A stretch of DNA of 64,000 nt from Rallus limicola (Eukaryota > Chordata > Aves > Gruiformes > Rallidae), in the NCBI GenBank assembly GCA_022605955.1, contig JAKCOZ010000015.1:7445287-7509286 (forward strand), given 5' to 3'. Each line of letters opens with the position of its first letter. Position 1 is the first letter of the stretch. The translations under genes and the position numbers were made by a program. The notes under the pieces were generated by a model. It was not told the origin of the DNA. It worked only from the letters and a program-made list of their open reading frames with translations, and ran no database searches. Positions 26,117 through 39,900 of the stretch are shown piece by piece.

Positions 26117-29100
26117 CTGCAGTCATGTTAAGCAGAGGACCTACATCAAAGTAGCACGTTGATGGAGAGGCAGATGGAAAAAGATAACCCTTATACCCAA
26201 CCCCATTCTGGTAGCGTAACGGTGACCACAGGATCCGGCTTTTCTTTAGCTGGTTGTGAACAGCAGGTACAAGATTAAAGATTTTCTTTACGGTAATTGG
26301 TGGCTGAGTTGAAAATTTATGGTTCAGGTGACTAAATGCTGTTGTAATCAGCCAAGAGCACAGAAGAACAGGAAAGTAAGAAGCAATTATCTCTGGATAT
26401 TTTGAAGACTGATGCTAGTTGCCACAGCTACAGACCGTATCAAACACTGGAGCTGTTAGAGAAGGCCAAGGCTGCTGCTGAATACAAGGACTTCAACTGT
26501 CACCAAGACCACCTAGAATCAAACATTATTTTCTTTTCTTTGCAAAAATACTTGTCATGCTTCCTTTCAAGCTCCTGAGGATTCTTACCAAAGATTAGCA
26601 CAGCTCAGCTCACAGGTAGAGAAAGAGGAGAGGTAAAAGAAAAGAACTGATGTTTATGTTGTTAGAAGTGGTCTGCTCCTACAAAATAAGGGGGTTCCAG
26701 TAGTTCTGAACATCAGAACCTACCCCCTGACCCTGCCTTACTGAGACATTTCTTTATGTCTATGGATGAAAAATGGTACACAAGAGTTTAAGCAAAAATT
26801 TAACTGAGACCACTGCCAAAACTATATCAGTTGACATCAAATACACAAGTATTTCTCTATTTCATAATAAACTTCCACTTCAGTGAAAGAGTTGAGGCAT
26901 GATTTTGCAAACTTGTAGAGAAGAAAACAAACCCAAAGCTCACTGACCACAGTAATGCCACCTTAATCTTTGATTTGATATTCAAGCACAGTATTATTCC
27001 CCCCTCCAGTCTTTCTTTGCTGAAGGGTGATTTACTCCCAGGCCATGGCACAGAGCTGAGATCCAGCACTCTGCAGATCTAATGACAGCAGCATTCCTTC
27101 TGGCAGCATGTCCTGCGTGACTGAATTTGAAGAGAGTTGCTGAAGCACCTCGCTGAAGCAGATCCTACACATTTTTCTCCTATCAGTAAAGGAAACTTAC
27201 CTACTAGCAAAGATTAAGGAAATTCCTACCCAAAGAAAGCTAATGAGAACTATTTAGTGTGGTAGGATTTATTATAGGCATTAATGTTTCCCAAGATGAG
27301 TCACAGACTGAAACAGAATAGCCACATTTTCCATTTGCATGGTATAAGCTATACATCAGGATGATTGCCTTATTTTGGGGCATTTGTACAGGTTTCACAC
27401 AAAATGTGACTGCATTGGTGTTTTTAGAACTAGCCTTCCCAATGGGCACAACCCCTGTGACAATGGAAAGCAAAGTGTTTAATATTTGTACACAACAATC
27501 GCTCTGGAGCAGGTGCGGCACCAGGTCAAGCAGTGCCATGCCCACAGCTGCCTTCCGTACCAAACACAGTCCCATTGCAGCTGCCCAGCAGCAGAAAGGT
27601 ATCCTCCAAGTGAGTGACACAGGAGGACAGGCTGAGGAAAAGGCTTTCATCCTCCTGGTAAAAGTTGAGGGAGGGGTGCGAGGGCTGCACGCTCTAGGCT
27701 GCCCAGTTCCTCTGGCATTGCAGCTTTGGCAGACAGCCTGGAAGTTCTTCGCTCAAATACCAGAAGTAACAAGCAGCTCTAGCACAGAGCAGTGAATCAG
27801 GCAATGTGAACAAGGACCTCACACCAGGAATGCACCTCTGTAGGCTTCTGCTCATGGTACACATCACTTTGTGTAATTTAGTGCACTTTGTCCACTGAGT
27901 TAATTCTAAGGCACTAACCAGTACTGGGCAGAGGGGATAACTGAATTGCACACAACAGTTCCGCTTTGTGATTTATGTGACAAAGTTCATTCCATTTCAA
28001 ATAGAGTAGACGGGGTCAACTAGGAAAAATTAGAAAGAGCTAAGTTGGGCAGCTAATAGTAACGGTCATTAAGTGTTCAGAATATTTGTTAATAGTTCCA
28101 CACCTGATTGAAGACCTAGGGTTCGTAGCCCACACACACACCAAATACATTAAGGGAGAAGTAACCTGCCTCCTGCCTTTCTGTGCTGACCATACTAGGT
28201 TCTGTGCAGCACAAAATCTTCCTTCACCTCATGTTAACACTTAACTCCTGACAGCACTGATATTTTTGACTGAGATCATTGGTCAGTTACAAGATCAAGA
28301 ACTCATACTCTATAAATCAAAGTGCTTACAACCCCCTACAGCAAGTAGAGTTATCACCCTTTGGCAACTGATTTCCTTGGGCACAGGTGGGGTAGGATGT
28401 TGTCTAGAGTCACTAGACAGATTGCATGGCAGCACCAAGAAAATATCCATGTCTTTCCTCACTTCCCTGTAGCTGAGATGTCAGCTAAAGCAATAGGATG
28501 ATGGCAAGTCTGAAGAAATTTCATGAGTCTTTCCTGTTCTTATTCTCTGCACAGACAAAAAGAATTTTGATTGTTTTATTCTATTAATCATATTTTAACA
28601 TGAAATACATCAAGTATGCTTATTTAGATGGACAGAAAAGGAAGACAAGTCAACCCACACAGTTAATGTCTTGAGTTGAACAAAGCCAGATGTTCAGTTT
28701 AAGGGCACTGCATACAAATGAGGTGTTTCTCTCCAACAGTGTAAAAGACCTGAGCACAACATGTTCTCGGTAGGATTAATTAAATAAGCTCTCTTTATTT
28801 AAAGTACTCCAGGCTCCACTGACCTAGAAGGAGATGTGGCAGGAACACGGTACTACCATACTCCCAACTAGTTCTCCAGACAGAAGTCACTGCTAAAGCA
28901 TTAGGGTACAGTAACTTCCTTCACAACTACAAAAAAGTTGTATCAAAGTCAAGTCTTAGTTTGACTGGCAAAACACAGGAGGAAACCTTACCATCAGGAG
29001 CAAAACTAGCATGGTTAAAAATAAACTCCTTCAAACCAACTATGTATATCTGCCACTGTAAGACTTCTGTATTTTCAAAGCATGAACAAGAGCAGTTATT

Positions 29101-32100
29101 TCTATTGATACTGGAGTCAAGACACTAAATGCAAACAAGCAGCATCCTTGTTTCCACACAGGGTTAAAAGCAGAAGCATAGTTTACCCCCAGATAGTAAG
29201 GGCAGTGTTCCACCTACGCCACAAAAAATGTTTTTACTCCTTCAGGATGTCCTTCACTAGAAACGATTGACATTAATGCTCCAGAGATGTTCATGTTGCA
29301 AGAGCACATGTCACTGAGCAAGTCCATTACTAAATCTTCAGGGAAATTGTTCTGTGCATAGCAGGGTCTTATCAGCTATCACTTTTCCATTAACCTGTAA
29401 CAGGGATATGCTCTGGTTCCTGCTCAAAAGGCTTACGGCTCCTGTATCCATTTAGTATGAGGGACAGGTGAATTTAATCACAGATCTGACCACCTACACC
29501 CAAAACGTTCCAAAGCTGGCTGTACATTAGAACATTCAGACTGGGAATGCAGGTGCACCATTAACTCCACACATCGAGGATCAGGAGCATAATGTGTGTA
29601 TGTGCACACACACGCTGAGCAGTTGCTTGCATCCAAACAGAAACTTGCACCAAAAAAGCCAAACAGCAAACTTCCACCTATAGTTGTGAGCAAAACCCTC
29701 CTGCACTCTAGTGTAATCACCCATCTATACTAACTACAAAGAGAGCCTTGGAATACAGGCAGTCTGGGGCACAGTAAGGAAAGCAAGAGAAAGTTATTCC
29801 TCTATCATTGATGTCATTAGGAATCTACAGTGCCTTCAGGCCACTCATTTCTAACTGAAACAGGCAGAGCACAGCATCATTATGCCCAAGGCATCAGTAT
29901 CTTTGCATGCGTTTCTCACCTATAGTCTGTGTGCCCCATCCACACAATTGACTCAACATTTCCTGTGGTCTGGATCCAGAACAACTCCAGTTTGGTGGTT
30001 ATTTCTAGTAAGTACTTCAGAGAATTTTCCTACAATGCAAGTATTGTTCTCTCAACTTCTACAGAAGACAAAATTTGTGGTATTATCTCAATATCATAAC
30101 TAAACTGAGCAATGAAGAGTAGCACAGAAATTACACATCACAGGGCAGAACACTCCAAATAAAACATAGGTTTAGATTTATACTCAAAGTTTAAACAATT
30201 TTCATTTGAAATGCCAAAAGGGATATTTTTCTTGAGAGAATTCAGTTTCATTACTTTTTCCTGTTCCTCCAGCAGCAGAGAGCTATAAAACAAGATTTCT
30301 CACCAGAGCATAGCAGGGAAAGTGGGAATTTTAGCTGGCGAGTAACAGGAGATTGACCACCGGCCAAATGTGCTGAATGCTCTGCTCACTCAACAGAGGA
30401 TCTGCACAGTCCCACAATACCCAAGCAAGGCACAAGGATGTTCGTTATCTCTGTTCGAGGTACCTCTAGGCACCTCATCCAGACCCCTGTCTACCTTGGT
30501 GCCTTTTCCCCTCCCCACGCTCTTTCAAAGATGGGGGGGAAAGCAGCATTTGTGTGCCTGTAGTGAGAGGGGAGGCTGGGCACATGCAACATGTGTATGC
30601 AAACACAAATGGATATTTTAAAATCAGGATGTAAATCACCTTCTGTTTCTAAATATATCTGTATAGTTCTAAGTACAAACTGAACGCGTCCAATTAAAGT
30701 CTGATTTAGCCAGCGGCATTCCCACAGTTAGCACATCTACGCAACTAAAAATTGAGCTCATGCATGCATCAGTGTCAGTAACGTGAATGTCATCCGTAGC
30801 TTCATTGATTACTATCACACAAAGTGATCACCACATGTAAGACACAGGCTTATGGCAGCCCCCGGCCCCATTGAGACTTTGCAGTTTGGTTTTCAAACCT
30901 TTCACATAAAACCAGCACTTGCCCTGTGACCAAGTATCAGTCATTCTGATCTGGGAAAACGAGATTAGCTTTCTATCAAGCAGAATTAACACAACACAGG
31001 CAGGAAACAGGCAATGCATTCCTTATCTACATAATTTGTACTATAAAGGTATAGTCTGATTTGCATCCCAGCTACGCAGTCACACTGGGTTATCACTACA
31101 CACCTGTTTCTACAGAATATCTTCTATCAAACCCCCAAAATTAAAACTTGTATCTCTGCACAGCAACCATTCAAGCAAACATTCAAGCTCTTGTGCTCTT
31201 GTCACCCAACTTTCTACTAAGTTCCTAGGGCAGAGAAGAAGAACCAAGCCTTGTCAGGAGAGGCACTGGCTGCAGCTACCTTCAGATTAGTGGTAACATA
31301 CACCAAGAACAAGCAGTAAACCTTTGGAATAACACACATTGTATAAATGTAGTATATTGTCAGGAGGTAACCCCTCCCCCCAAAATAAATAACACAGTCT
31401 CCCCATTTAGCATTCAAGGTATTTTGCAGCTAAACACAGGTCCAAACTGGACAGGAGAGCAGCCCAGCCTAGCCAGCCCTCAGCCGTGGCTCTGCAGGGC
31501 ACCACCTACTCCAAGGGGAGTCCTTCCTCTGCCTGGAGTGTTGAACAGATGCTGCTGTGGCAGCTCTCCCAGCCCCTCTGTCTCAGGAATTCATTTCATG
31601 CAAGGAAGTAACTGGAAATCCAAATTTTTTCCTCCTCAACCAGGCCACTGCCCAGTGTGCTGTCAATGAGATGCAAAAAAGCGGCAGCCCACAAGAGCTC
31701 ATCTCACTCATTCGCTACCGAGATTCTGTCCATAGGTTTGTCATCCTGTACTGGGGTACTAAACCAGCCATGAGCTCTGACCCAGTGTCCCTCTGAAACA
31801 ACCAGCCCCAAACACGTAAGCAAAGAGAGAGTTCTCAAAACTGTCCAACTGAATCAATTCCACACACCCACCCCCTAAACAGACTTTCACTGCTCAGAGT
31901 AAAGTATTTCTGGTAGGGACTGCAGAGCTGCTACACTGCTCAGCCTTTTTGTTGTAGCACTATACAGGAAAACCTGAGCAGGTGCCCAATCCAGATAGAT
32001 ACCTGCAGCTGGCAGGCAGTCTGAGCCACACGGCAAAGTCAGTGAGGAGCAATATCCATCACCACACACGTGGAAAACCTGGAGCCGCTACCAAGCGCGG

Positions 32101-32633
32101 CGAGAACACCCGACTCAAGAGGAACGGCTATAAATACTCAGCGACTTCCCACACCTCAGCCGCCGCAGCAAGGATTTATCAGCGGGAAGGCAGCAACAAC
32201 TGATGGGACAGAAAGCTGGCAGCTGAACCGAAGCTTTGGGAAAGAGACAGAACAGGGATGGATCCGGCTTTCCAGTCCTTCAAATTAAAGGTTTTGGGAG
32301 CCCTTGGCACTTCAACAATGCTAGCCTGCTTGGCACATCTGTAAGGGGACAAATCTGTATTTCAGAGGTGAAACAAGGCTGTAGGACTGTTGCAGATTTT
32401 GAGTTTCTCCATACAATGTGCTTCACTTTTCCAGAAAAAAACCCCACAAGAATATTATAAAAATTCAAATTCCCATATTTTTTCAAAATATTATTTTAAT
32501 TACCCCAAGGCTTCGTTGTACATTTCAAAACAGAATTAAGTAAAACAAGTCCATAGCAAGGTTTCAAAGAGTTGTTCTGTTATTTCATTACAAACACGTT
32601 TTGCTTGGAAGCTGCCCTTCTTGCTGCTCAAGT

Positions 32634-32647
32634 AAAAAAAAAAAAAA
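32634..32647. repeat. Poly-A tract, 14 bases
   Basis: Fourteen consecutive A on the + strand. There is no recognisable retroposed sequence upstream, so it is treated as a simple homopolymer. Confidence 0.85.
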
Positions 32648-35600
32648 TCCCTTTTCATTTCCCCATCAATACAGTGAATAAACCTAATAAAAAGATATTC
32701 TTTTTAATGAGCAGTAAACAGTGAGTAGACAGTGAATATTATGATACTTAATTTCAAAACTATGATCCATGCATCCATCTACTTTCTAAAACCCAGGAAA
32801 AAAGTATATCTGTGAGAAAACAGGACAAGTCAGAGCCAAACAGTATTTCTAGAGAGCACAGTCTTGGATCTCATGGAGAAGAAGGATCACCATATGCCCT
32901 AGTCCTTTGCCAAGGATGCAGCCCTACAAATGACAGTAATTTGTAGAGGAAACACGGTAACAACATCAAGAAGAACTAAAACTGTTCCCCATCACTTCAG
33001 AAGTGCCTCCTTGTGATAGCTAGCCATCCAGATTGTGTGCCCATGACTTGTTCCACCAAAAGCAGACAACCAGTCTCACATAGGAGATATAAGAATATTG
33101 AATTAACATCTGTCTATTCCAAATGTGCCATCTCCTCAAAGCAAAAACTCATGAGAAGTGTACTTCAGGAGTGATTTAACAGAAATCTGTTCCAGTTATG
33201 AAATTATTTTCAGAGACTATGGCACACGGTCTTTTTATTGCTAAAAATTTAGAGCATAGATGAACTTTGCCACCCAATATTGAACACAACAGATTTCAGC
33301 CGTGCAGCCAGGAAGCCTGTTTCTCTCCCAGATAATACCATCTCCCTCTTTCCATGGGACACTAATTATCAACGTGTTGACCAAGCCTAATTCAAGCTAT
33401 GAAAGACTACTGACACAGACTGCTCAGACCCTACACATGCAGCACACAAGATGCTGCACTGCAAGAGAGAGATTACTTCTCACCTGACAGTGACAGACTG
33501 ATGCCACAGGCACTGAGCATCAGAAAAAAGGTTTCTCAGAAAAAGCTTCCCGGCACCCTCTTCTCTACTACTTCTAAGACCATTTTCTCTCCCTTTCTTT
33601 TTCTTTCAATTCTTGTTATTTTCACACATGAAAGTATCAGTTCTGCAGCAGCCGGTGCACATTCTTGGCTAGAATTTTCAATGGAGAATAGCTGACTACA
33701 ACCAGCACAATTGCTGTCAACACTCAGGTATCTGTCCTATGGGAGAACTCCTAGCAGATCAGAGTTGAACAGATTTATCCAGCCACACAGCATCAGTGAA
33801 GCCCATAAGAGCCCAAGTTGTCTACTTAAAGTACTAAAATACCCTAAAAACCCCAAACCACATCCTTTACTTCTAGCAACAAAAAACATTAGGCTGATTC
33901 CTTTGAGGACTGTGAGCTACCTACAAAAAAGTTCTAACAGTCTAAATTTTGTGCTGTGAAAACCTGGAGTGTTTGACATGCAGGTTGGCAGAATTTGATT
34001 GGCTGACCACCACGAAATGCTCAACTACTTGGTTTAAAAACTCAGGACATGCCTTGTAATCTACAAAGGGAGGGGCTGTGCTGTTACCTGTAAAGCTCTG
34101 TGCTCCCTAAAAGCCTAAAAAGGAATAGACTCTTCATGCCATCTACCTAACATACAGAGAGGATGGGTGACACAAGTCCTGTTATACAGGAAGACACCAG
34201 CAAACTCAACACTGAATCCAAGAACACTTTCAAAGCACCATTCCAGTGCCAAGGGAACTTGCCTCCGTGCCCACCTGGCATAGTCCCGGTACAGGCCATG
34301 AGTCTTGCAAAGCATCAGGTAAAAGGACTAACTGCAACCTGGGGAAGGTGCAGGACTGAACAAGACATATTTCCTGATCTACCACTGGTGCACCATTCTC
34401 TTGGAGAAACTCCTGCAGGTTTCTACATCCCACTTCATCATCGTAATCAAAGCTTACAGTAGCTGACTGAGTGAGGCTCAAGGGAGTCATTAGGAACTCT
34501 TTGAGCTTCTCTGAAGATTTTTTTTAATGAAATATTTTCACTTACAGGCAATCTAGAAGGCTACTTTGCTTGTTGCAACACTACTCTGTAGGGCTTCATC
34601 GCCTTGGGGTAGGAGGGAATCTTGTGATTCCTACAGAGACAATCCCACATTCAAAAGGGAGAAAACTATTTGTGTTTATGCATGGGAATTGAACTTGATC
34701 TGCTAGTTCTGAGACTCAGTAATTCAAGGCTAAAATGTACTTCTGCTGATCGGTATCTTCATTTGCAGTTTTTTAAAAAGACTTAATTCCCCAGTCCATT
34801 TGTTTGATCCTTCCCCTCTCAATGTATTCAGGATTCATGGAACATCATGGCCTTCCTTACTGGCGAGAACTTACTTTAGCCTGTTTTGATGAAGTATCTT
34901 GAAAAGGAAAGATGAGATACTTTGGATTCATTCATTTACTTAATTTTTACTGTGCCAGCTAAGAATTATATGTATATAGCATTCAACTAAATCTGATTTT
35001 TAAAGTCTATCTTAAAATACCTTGGGAAGCCTGTTGCTTCTTTGTCTGACAGTAACTCTAAGTTCCATTAAATTGCTGGTCATATGCCTGCCTGTGAGTC
35101 TGAACTCCAAGTATATCAAAGATCAGTTAATTCAGTGCTCTCAACTTTTACAGAACAGTTCAATAGTGCTTCTTGCTGCTCTTGCTCATTCACTTTTCAA
35201 ATATTCTTCAGTCAGACTATTATTCAAGCATCAGACTCACAGAGCAGATTATACGGTGCATACAGTGTTTTAACAGTTGGATGCTGCAGTCAAAGATCTA
35301 AAACTTCTGCTGAGTTTGAGACATCTTATAGATGTTCTTATAGAACAGAGATCCTGTTGTTGCCTAATAATGGAACATGCACCTATTAATCTCTCCAAAG
35401 TGTGGGGGGTTTTTTTGTTTGATTAGTTTTTCATTTGACACATCTGTAATCATCAAAACTAAAAAGAATAAATAATTCATTTGAGAGAGTTCAAATACAA
35501 ATACCTCACACTGTTGACATTTAGGTAGGTAAACAAGTGAGGCTAAGGGAACAAGAGTTCCCCAAAAAACCCAGAAATCCCAAGTCCCCGTGCGTGTCTG

Positions 35601-35724
35601 TGATGCATTTACACAGTCAGACTTCAGACATCTTTTATCAGATCCTAAAGGACAACTCTGGGGAAGTTATATTTAGTGTTTATTATCAGTGTCTTATTAA
35701 GCATCTAATTTTTCCCCTCTGAAT

Positions 35725-35840
35725 TTGATATTAACATTTATATTAATTATAAAAAACTGTTACTAATTATACAAATTATTATAGAAATTATGTAATTTAC
35801 TGCTATATTATAAATTAGTACAAATTACATAAAATAGTAT
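35725..35840. repeat. AT-rich block with degenerate 'aattat' repeats
   Basis: More than 100 bases are almost entirely A and T, with many overlapping copies of 'aattat', 'attata' and 'aaattac' in both orientations. The sequence can form several alternative weak hairpins. It is probably a decayed AT microsatellite; easy DNA unwinding or scaffold attachment would be possible but is not shown. Confidence 0.7.
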
Positions 35841-36965
35841 TTATCTGCATAAGTCACTGGCACCAAGCTGCTGCCCCCAGACGGATGATTCAGGAAGTAA
35901 TCCTTTCAGACTTGCTATTTCAGGTTTGCCAACGGTTACACTAAGCCTCACAAGGTAGAGATTATGATTAAAACACAGACCTATTTTCCTCCTACTTCTG
36001 GCAGTTTTTACATGCTCTTTAATAGTCCCATTAATAGCTCTGCACTTAAGTTCCCTCCCTCACCCCCCTCCTCCAAAGTCGCTCTTGTTTTATCAAAGTA
36101 GGTACCAATATAGACAAAGAAAAGATGTTTTCTTGTTAACTGCCCACACAAGGAACACATCACCCAAAGCAAAGATCCTCCACAGAAGGGTACTCTGGAA
36201 ACACTTGCCAGTAGCTCAGCAGACACTGCAGAAATATGAAATTAAGCTCATCCAGTCAAAGATGGCAAGTCCTTAATTACACACCCTCTGCTTACTTAGC
36301 ACACAACATTTATCCTCATGAAGACAGAGTGGCTCCAGACATGATGCCAAACCTGGAAGCTTCTGAGTAGCTCTGTTTCAAGTGACTGGTGGACCTTTAA
36401 GGATGCCTCTTGCAAGAACTCCCTCAGTTCAGCTAGAGAAGGGTTGGTAGAGAACAAGGAACAACCACTCGGGTTTAGGTCCCTGATAAACTGCAGAAGT
36501 TGTTTACTTTTCCCTGGCCTTATACAAACTGCCCCAAACTAATACCTGTGGTATCTGAGAACTCAGCCCCAACTGAGTAAGCTTCTTGCATTCTATACTT
36601 ATGATAACAGTGCAGTTGCAGTAAAGGTGTAACTGAATAAGCCATTTCAAAGACTACTTACATGCTCACATTGTGACTTCTAGAGGAGATGTGCCCTGAG
36701 AAGTCAAAAAAACAGGCCAGGAGCTAACGGTTAGTTCAGTATGAACAATGAATTCGCTTTATCTCACTTCTCCTGTGACAGTGTCACTCAGGGTCACTTA
36801 TCAATGGCATTTGTTGACACATTTCTTGAAGACAGACAAGGTCAGCTAAAGGGTTAAGAAAATAGAGTCAATGGACAAGGGGCACGAGAACAGCTATTAG
36901 AGAGTAAGTTTGCCCCACAGAAACTAACTGCTCTCACACTGAGAAGCAGCAGCATTTGCTAAAAA

Positions 36966-36976
36966 ATATATATATA
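36966..36976. repeat. Short (AT)n tract
   Basis: Five and a half AT units following a run of A. Too short to be a stable marker. Confidence 0.7.
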
Positions 36977-39900
36977 CTCAAAAACCCAACTATTTGGAAA
37001 ATAAAACTTGGAATTAAAAGAGTGAATAATGTCTGCTCTTTGGTATAAGGCTAGTACATAAAAACACACCTTCATTAGAGAGTCCATTTCTCTTTAAAAG
37101 AGCCCTTTAAAAAGCAGGGTGGGGGGAGAGCTTTTAAATTGAGTTCGAAAAAGAAGCTGAAATCTAGAAAGTGAAAGGAGAGAAATCTGTCCCTTTTTAA
37201 ATAGCTAAGTCTCCAGCTTTGAAAGCTTATAGGAGGAAGACTAAAAACCATAGCAACATCTTCCCAAGGGAGACACAGCACTAAGCAATCCTTAGGAGGC
37301 TTCTCAGTGGAAAGACTAAAAGCCACACAAGTGTTATGCATTTAGTGTTAGAGCTGGTTGCATTTCACTCAAGACCAACGGTCCATCTCTCTTCATGGTA
37401 TATAGACATTTCCCTGCAACAACCTACAGCATGTAACCACTTGCTACATGCTAAATATCCTCTCTAAAAGAATGAGAGCAGTATAAGCCTTTTCACAGCA
37501 ACATCAATGCATGTATTATTTTTTAAATAAATAAAATTTATTTCAACCAAGTAGGACTGAAAATATTTAAGCATGTTTTAACTCATGAAGCTTTCCCATT
37601 TCAGACAGGTAGAAAGAGTAGTGGCAACGACTTCTGTTCATAATTTCTCAAGTAAGATGCTAAGATGAAGAGTTAAGGAGGCAGAAGACAATGCGGAAGG
37701 AAGACAGAAATAAAAACCCTTAGAAAAACTAACTAGAAAAACTCTTAACAGAAGGCTTTATTGGATTAAAATCCACATGAAAATAAGATTGCTAGCCCAA
37801 CATACCTATCCGTTTTTGCTAAGGTAGAAGAGAGTTTCTCTTCAATTCCCAACTCTCTTGACAGGACAGAGATTCAATTCACCTGGTGCTGACAACTAAA
37901 CTTGGTGCTAAAGATGAGTCATGCAAGCATGGGAAGCGCTTGCATTTAAGCTTAAACTTAGGTGGTACCGCACACAGTGGTTCTGACAGAAGTCTGAAGA
38001 AGTTCTGCAATAACAATCTTTAAAAATAGGTTTTTATTACTAGCATTTCTGCTTCCTTGGATAGAAACAGTCAAAAATAAGCATGGCAAAGCATTATCCA
38101 CATCTAAAAGATGTTTCAGGGCAGGCACTTTCTGTAACAGAAACCTTTTTGGTATTTTTTTTACCATATAGTCACACTCCATCCCCCAGATACATAACTG
38201 ACCAAGCAGCCAAGTTCGCAGTGACTTACAGCAGCTATTTCTTACAGTGGACATCAGGGTGTAGCACTGGTCTCAAGTCCCCAGTTACTCCAGGTCCCAT
38301 TAACTGAAAATACATGTTTAGGAGTAGTTCCTTCATTACAGTATTGCTATTGCTTTCCCACTGCTAGCAGCTGGGAAAGGATCTGCTCCAGAGTAATTTG
38401 GTTCTTGACCAGCACAGAAGGTACAAGGACCTTCCAGCCCACCAACAGTAACATTTGTCTTACTGTTAAATGCATGCCCAAAGCCATTGTTAAGAAGCTT
38501 AGCAGCTGAACCATTACAAACCACGTTTCTACAGACCAGGACATCATAAATTACATCTAGACGTGAAAATTCAGTTTAATTCTGCCCATAAGATGAACTA
38601 CACTGACTGTAAATACTAAGTGTGCTTTATGTGCTCTTAAATACCTCTGCTGTTTGTCAGGGTACTAAAAACAGCCTTGGATAGCAATTCCCCTTCTAGC
38701 CTGACAAGCGAGCGTCAGTCCTCCACGCAGGCAAAGCCAAAGCGTTCAGGCCGCAGTCGCACATTTGTATCTCTGATCACACAGTTCACTGTTTCTCTCA
38801 AGTTCTGGTTTACAAAAGCCATAAAGTATGAACTGCTGGTTAATCCCACTTACAGGTTATAGCAAAACCTAATAAGAAACTGTAAAAAACCCTTTGGGAT
38901 AAGAAAAAGTGACTCCCTATGTGCGCTGCCCATACACCATGGCCACTCCTCTGGCAAAAGCACCAGGCCCAAACACTGCTTGAAAAGAGCACAAGTTTGG
39001 GTTTCTACAGATAAACATCCACTGAAAAGCAGTCATGGTGTCAAAAGAAGCCAAGTTAGTCTTGCTTTATCACTCTGGAATAAAGGGAGAAAGAGTCCAC
39101 AGATTGTGCCTAAGAAAAGTAACAGCCCTTCCTACTACAGGTCAGTCAGAGCTGACCAGGACAAACCACTCTGCTCCAGGAGCCACTGCACTTAATGCCA
39201 GAGATCACTAGTGACCAGCCGTGCATGAGGTGTCTATACAAACACTGAAGTGTAATACAAGGATTGCAGAAAAAAAAATATGAATTCAAGCTAATCATAA
39301 TCAAAGGATGAAATATTAGGATGTAACTGTCTCAAATGCAACCTTGGAAGTCTGGGAAGAAAGTATTTAGAAGCAGAAGAATTTCTTGTAGTATTTAATT
39401 TTAATATAATCAGATTTAAACCCTCATTTGCCATGTATTATGCTGTAATACTGCTGCAGAAATTCCACCCATTCAAAGGGTACGGTAGCATTGTGCTCTA
39501 TTGTTTAGGCAGTTCTCTGCAAGACTCCGCAGAGAGGGCAGCGCAGATTAATTTTCACATGTCCTCCTTCAGAATACATGATTCACTGGAGGAAAAAAGC
39601 GTTTTTGCTTTTGATGGCTTGCAAGCTATTTTTAGAGGTTTGAAGTTAATCCAGCTCTGAGCTGCTCTAGCAGTGATATATCCTCTCAGGCTCAGCACAG
39701 GCAGTCTGGCCAGTCTGCCGGAGCACGGATTCTATCTAGGTACTCAGAAAAATCACGCTAACATCTCTAACAAGTGAGACTGCTTAATTGCTCATGTTCT
39801 TCCCCAGGTATTAACACGGACAAGTGGACACTCACCAGGAGTCCGCTCAAGGCAGACCTCAGGTATTACACATCTCCCCATCTTTCCTCACCTAACTTCA

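Noticed and set aside
32080..32200. Slightly CpG-enriched patch as a promoter island
   Set aside because: Only about 120 bases long with modest CpG; far below the size of vertebrate CpG islands. No initiator or downstream exon is evident.
33484..36695. Four small splice-bracketed segments on the - strand (33484-33512, 34088-34114, 34875-34897, 36662-36695)
   Set aside because: Sites are good but the segments are 23-34 bases, and I could not find a consistent peptide or phase chain. Judged chance pseudo-exons.
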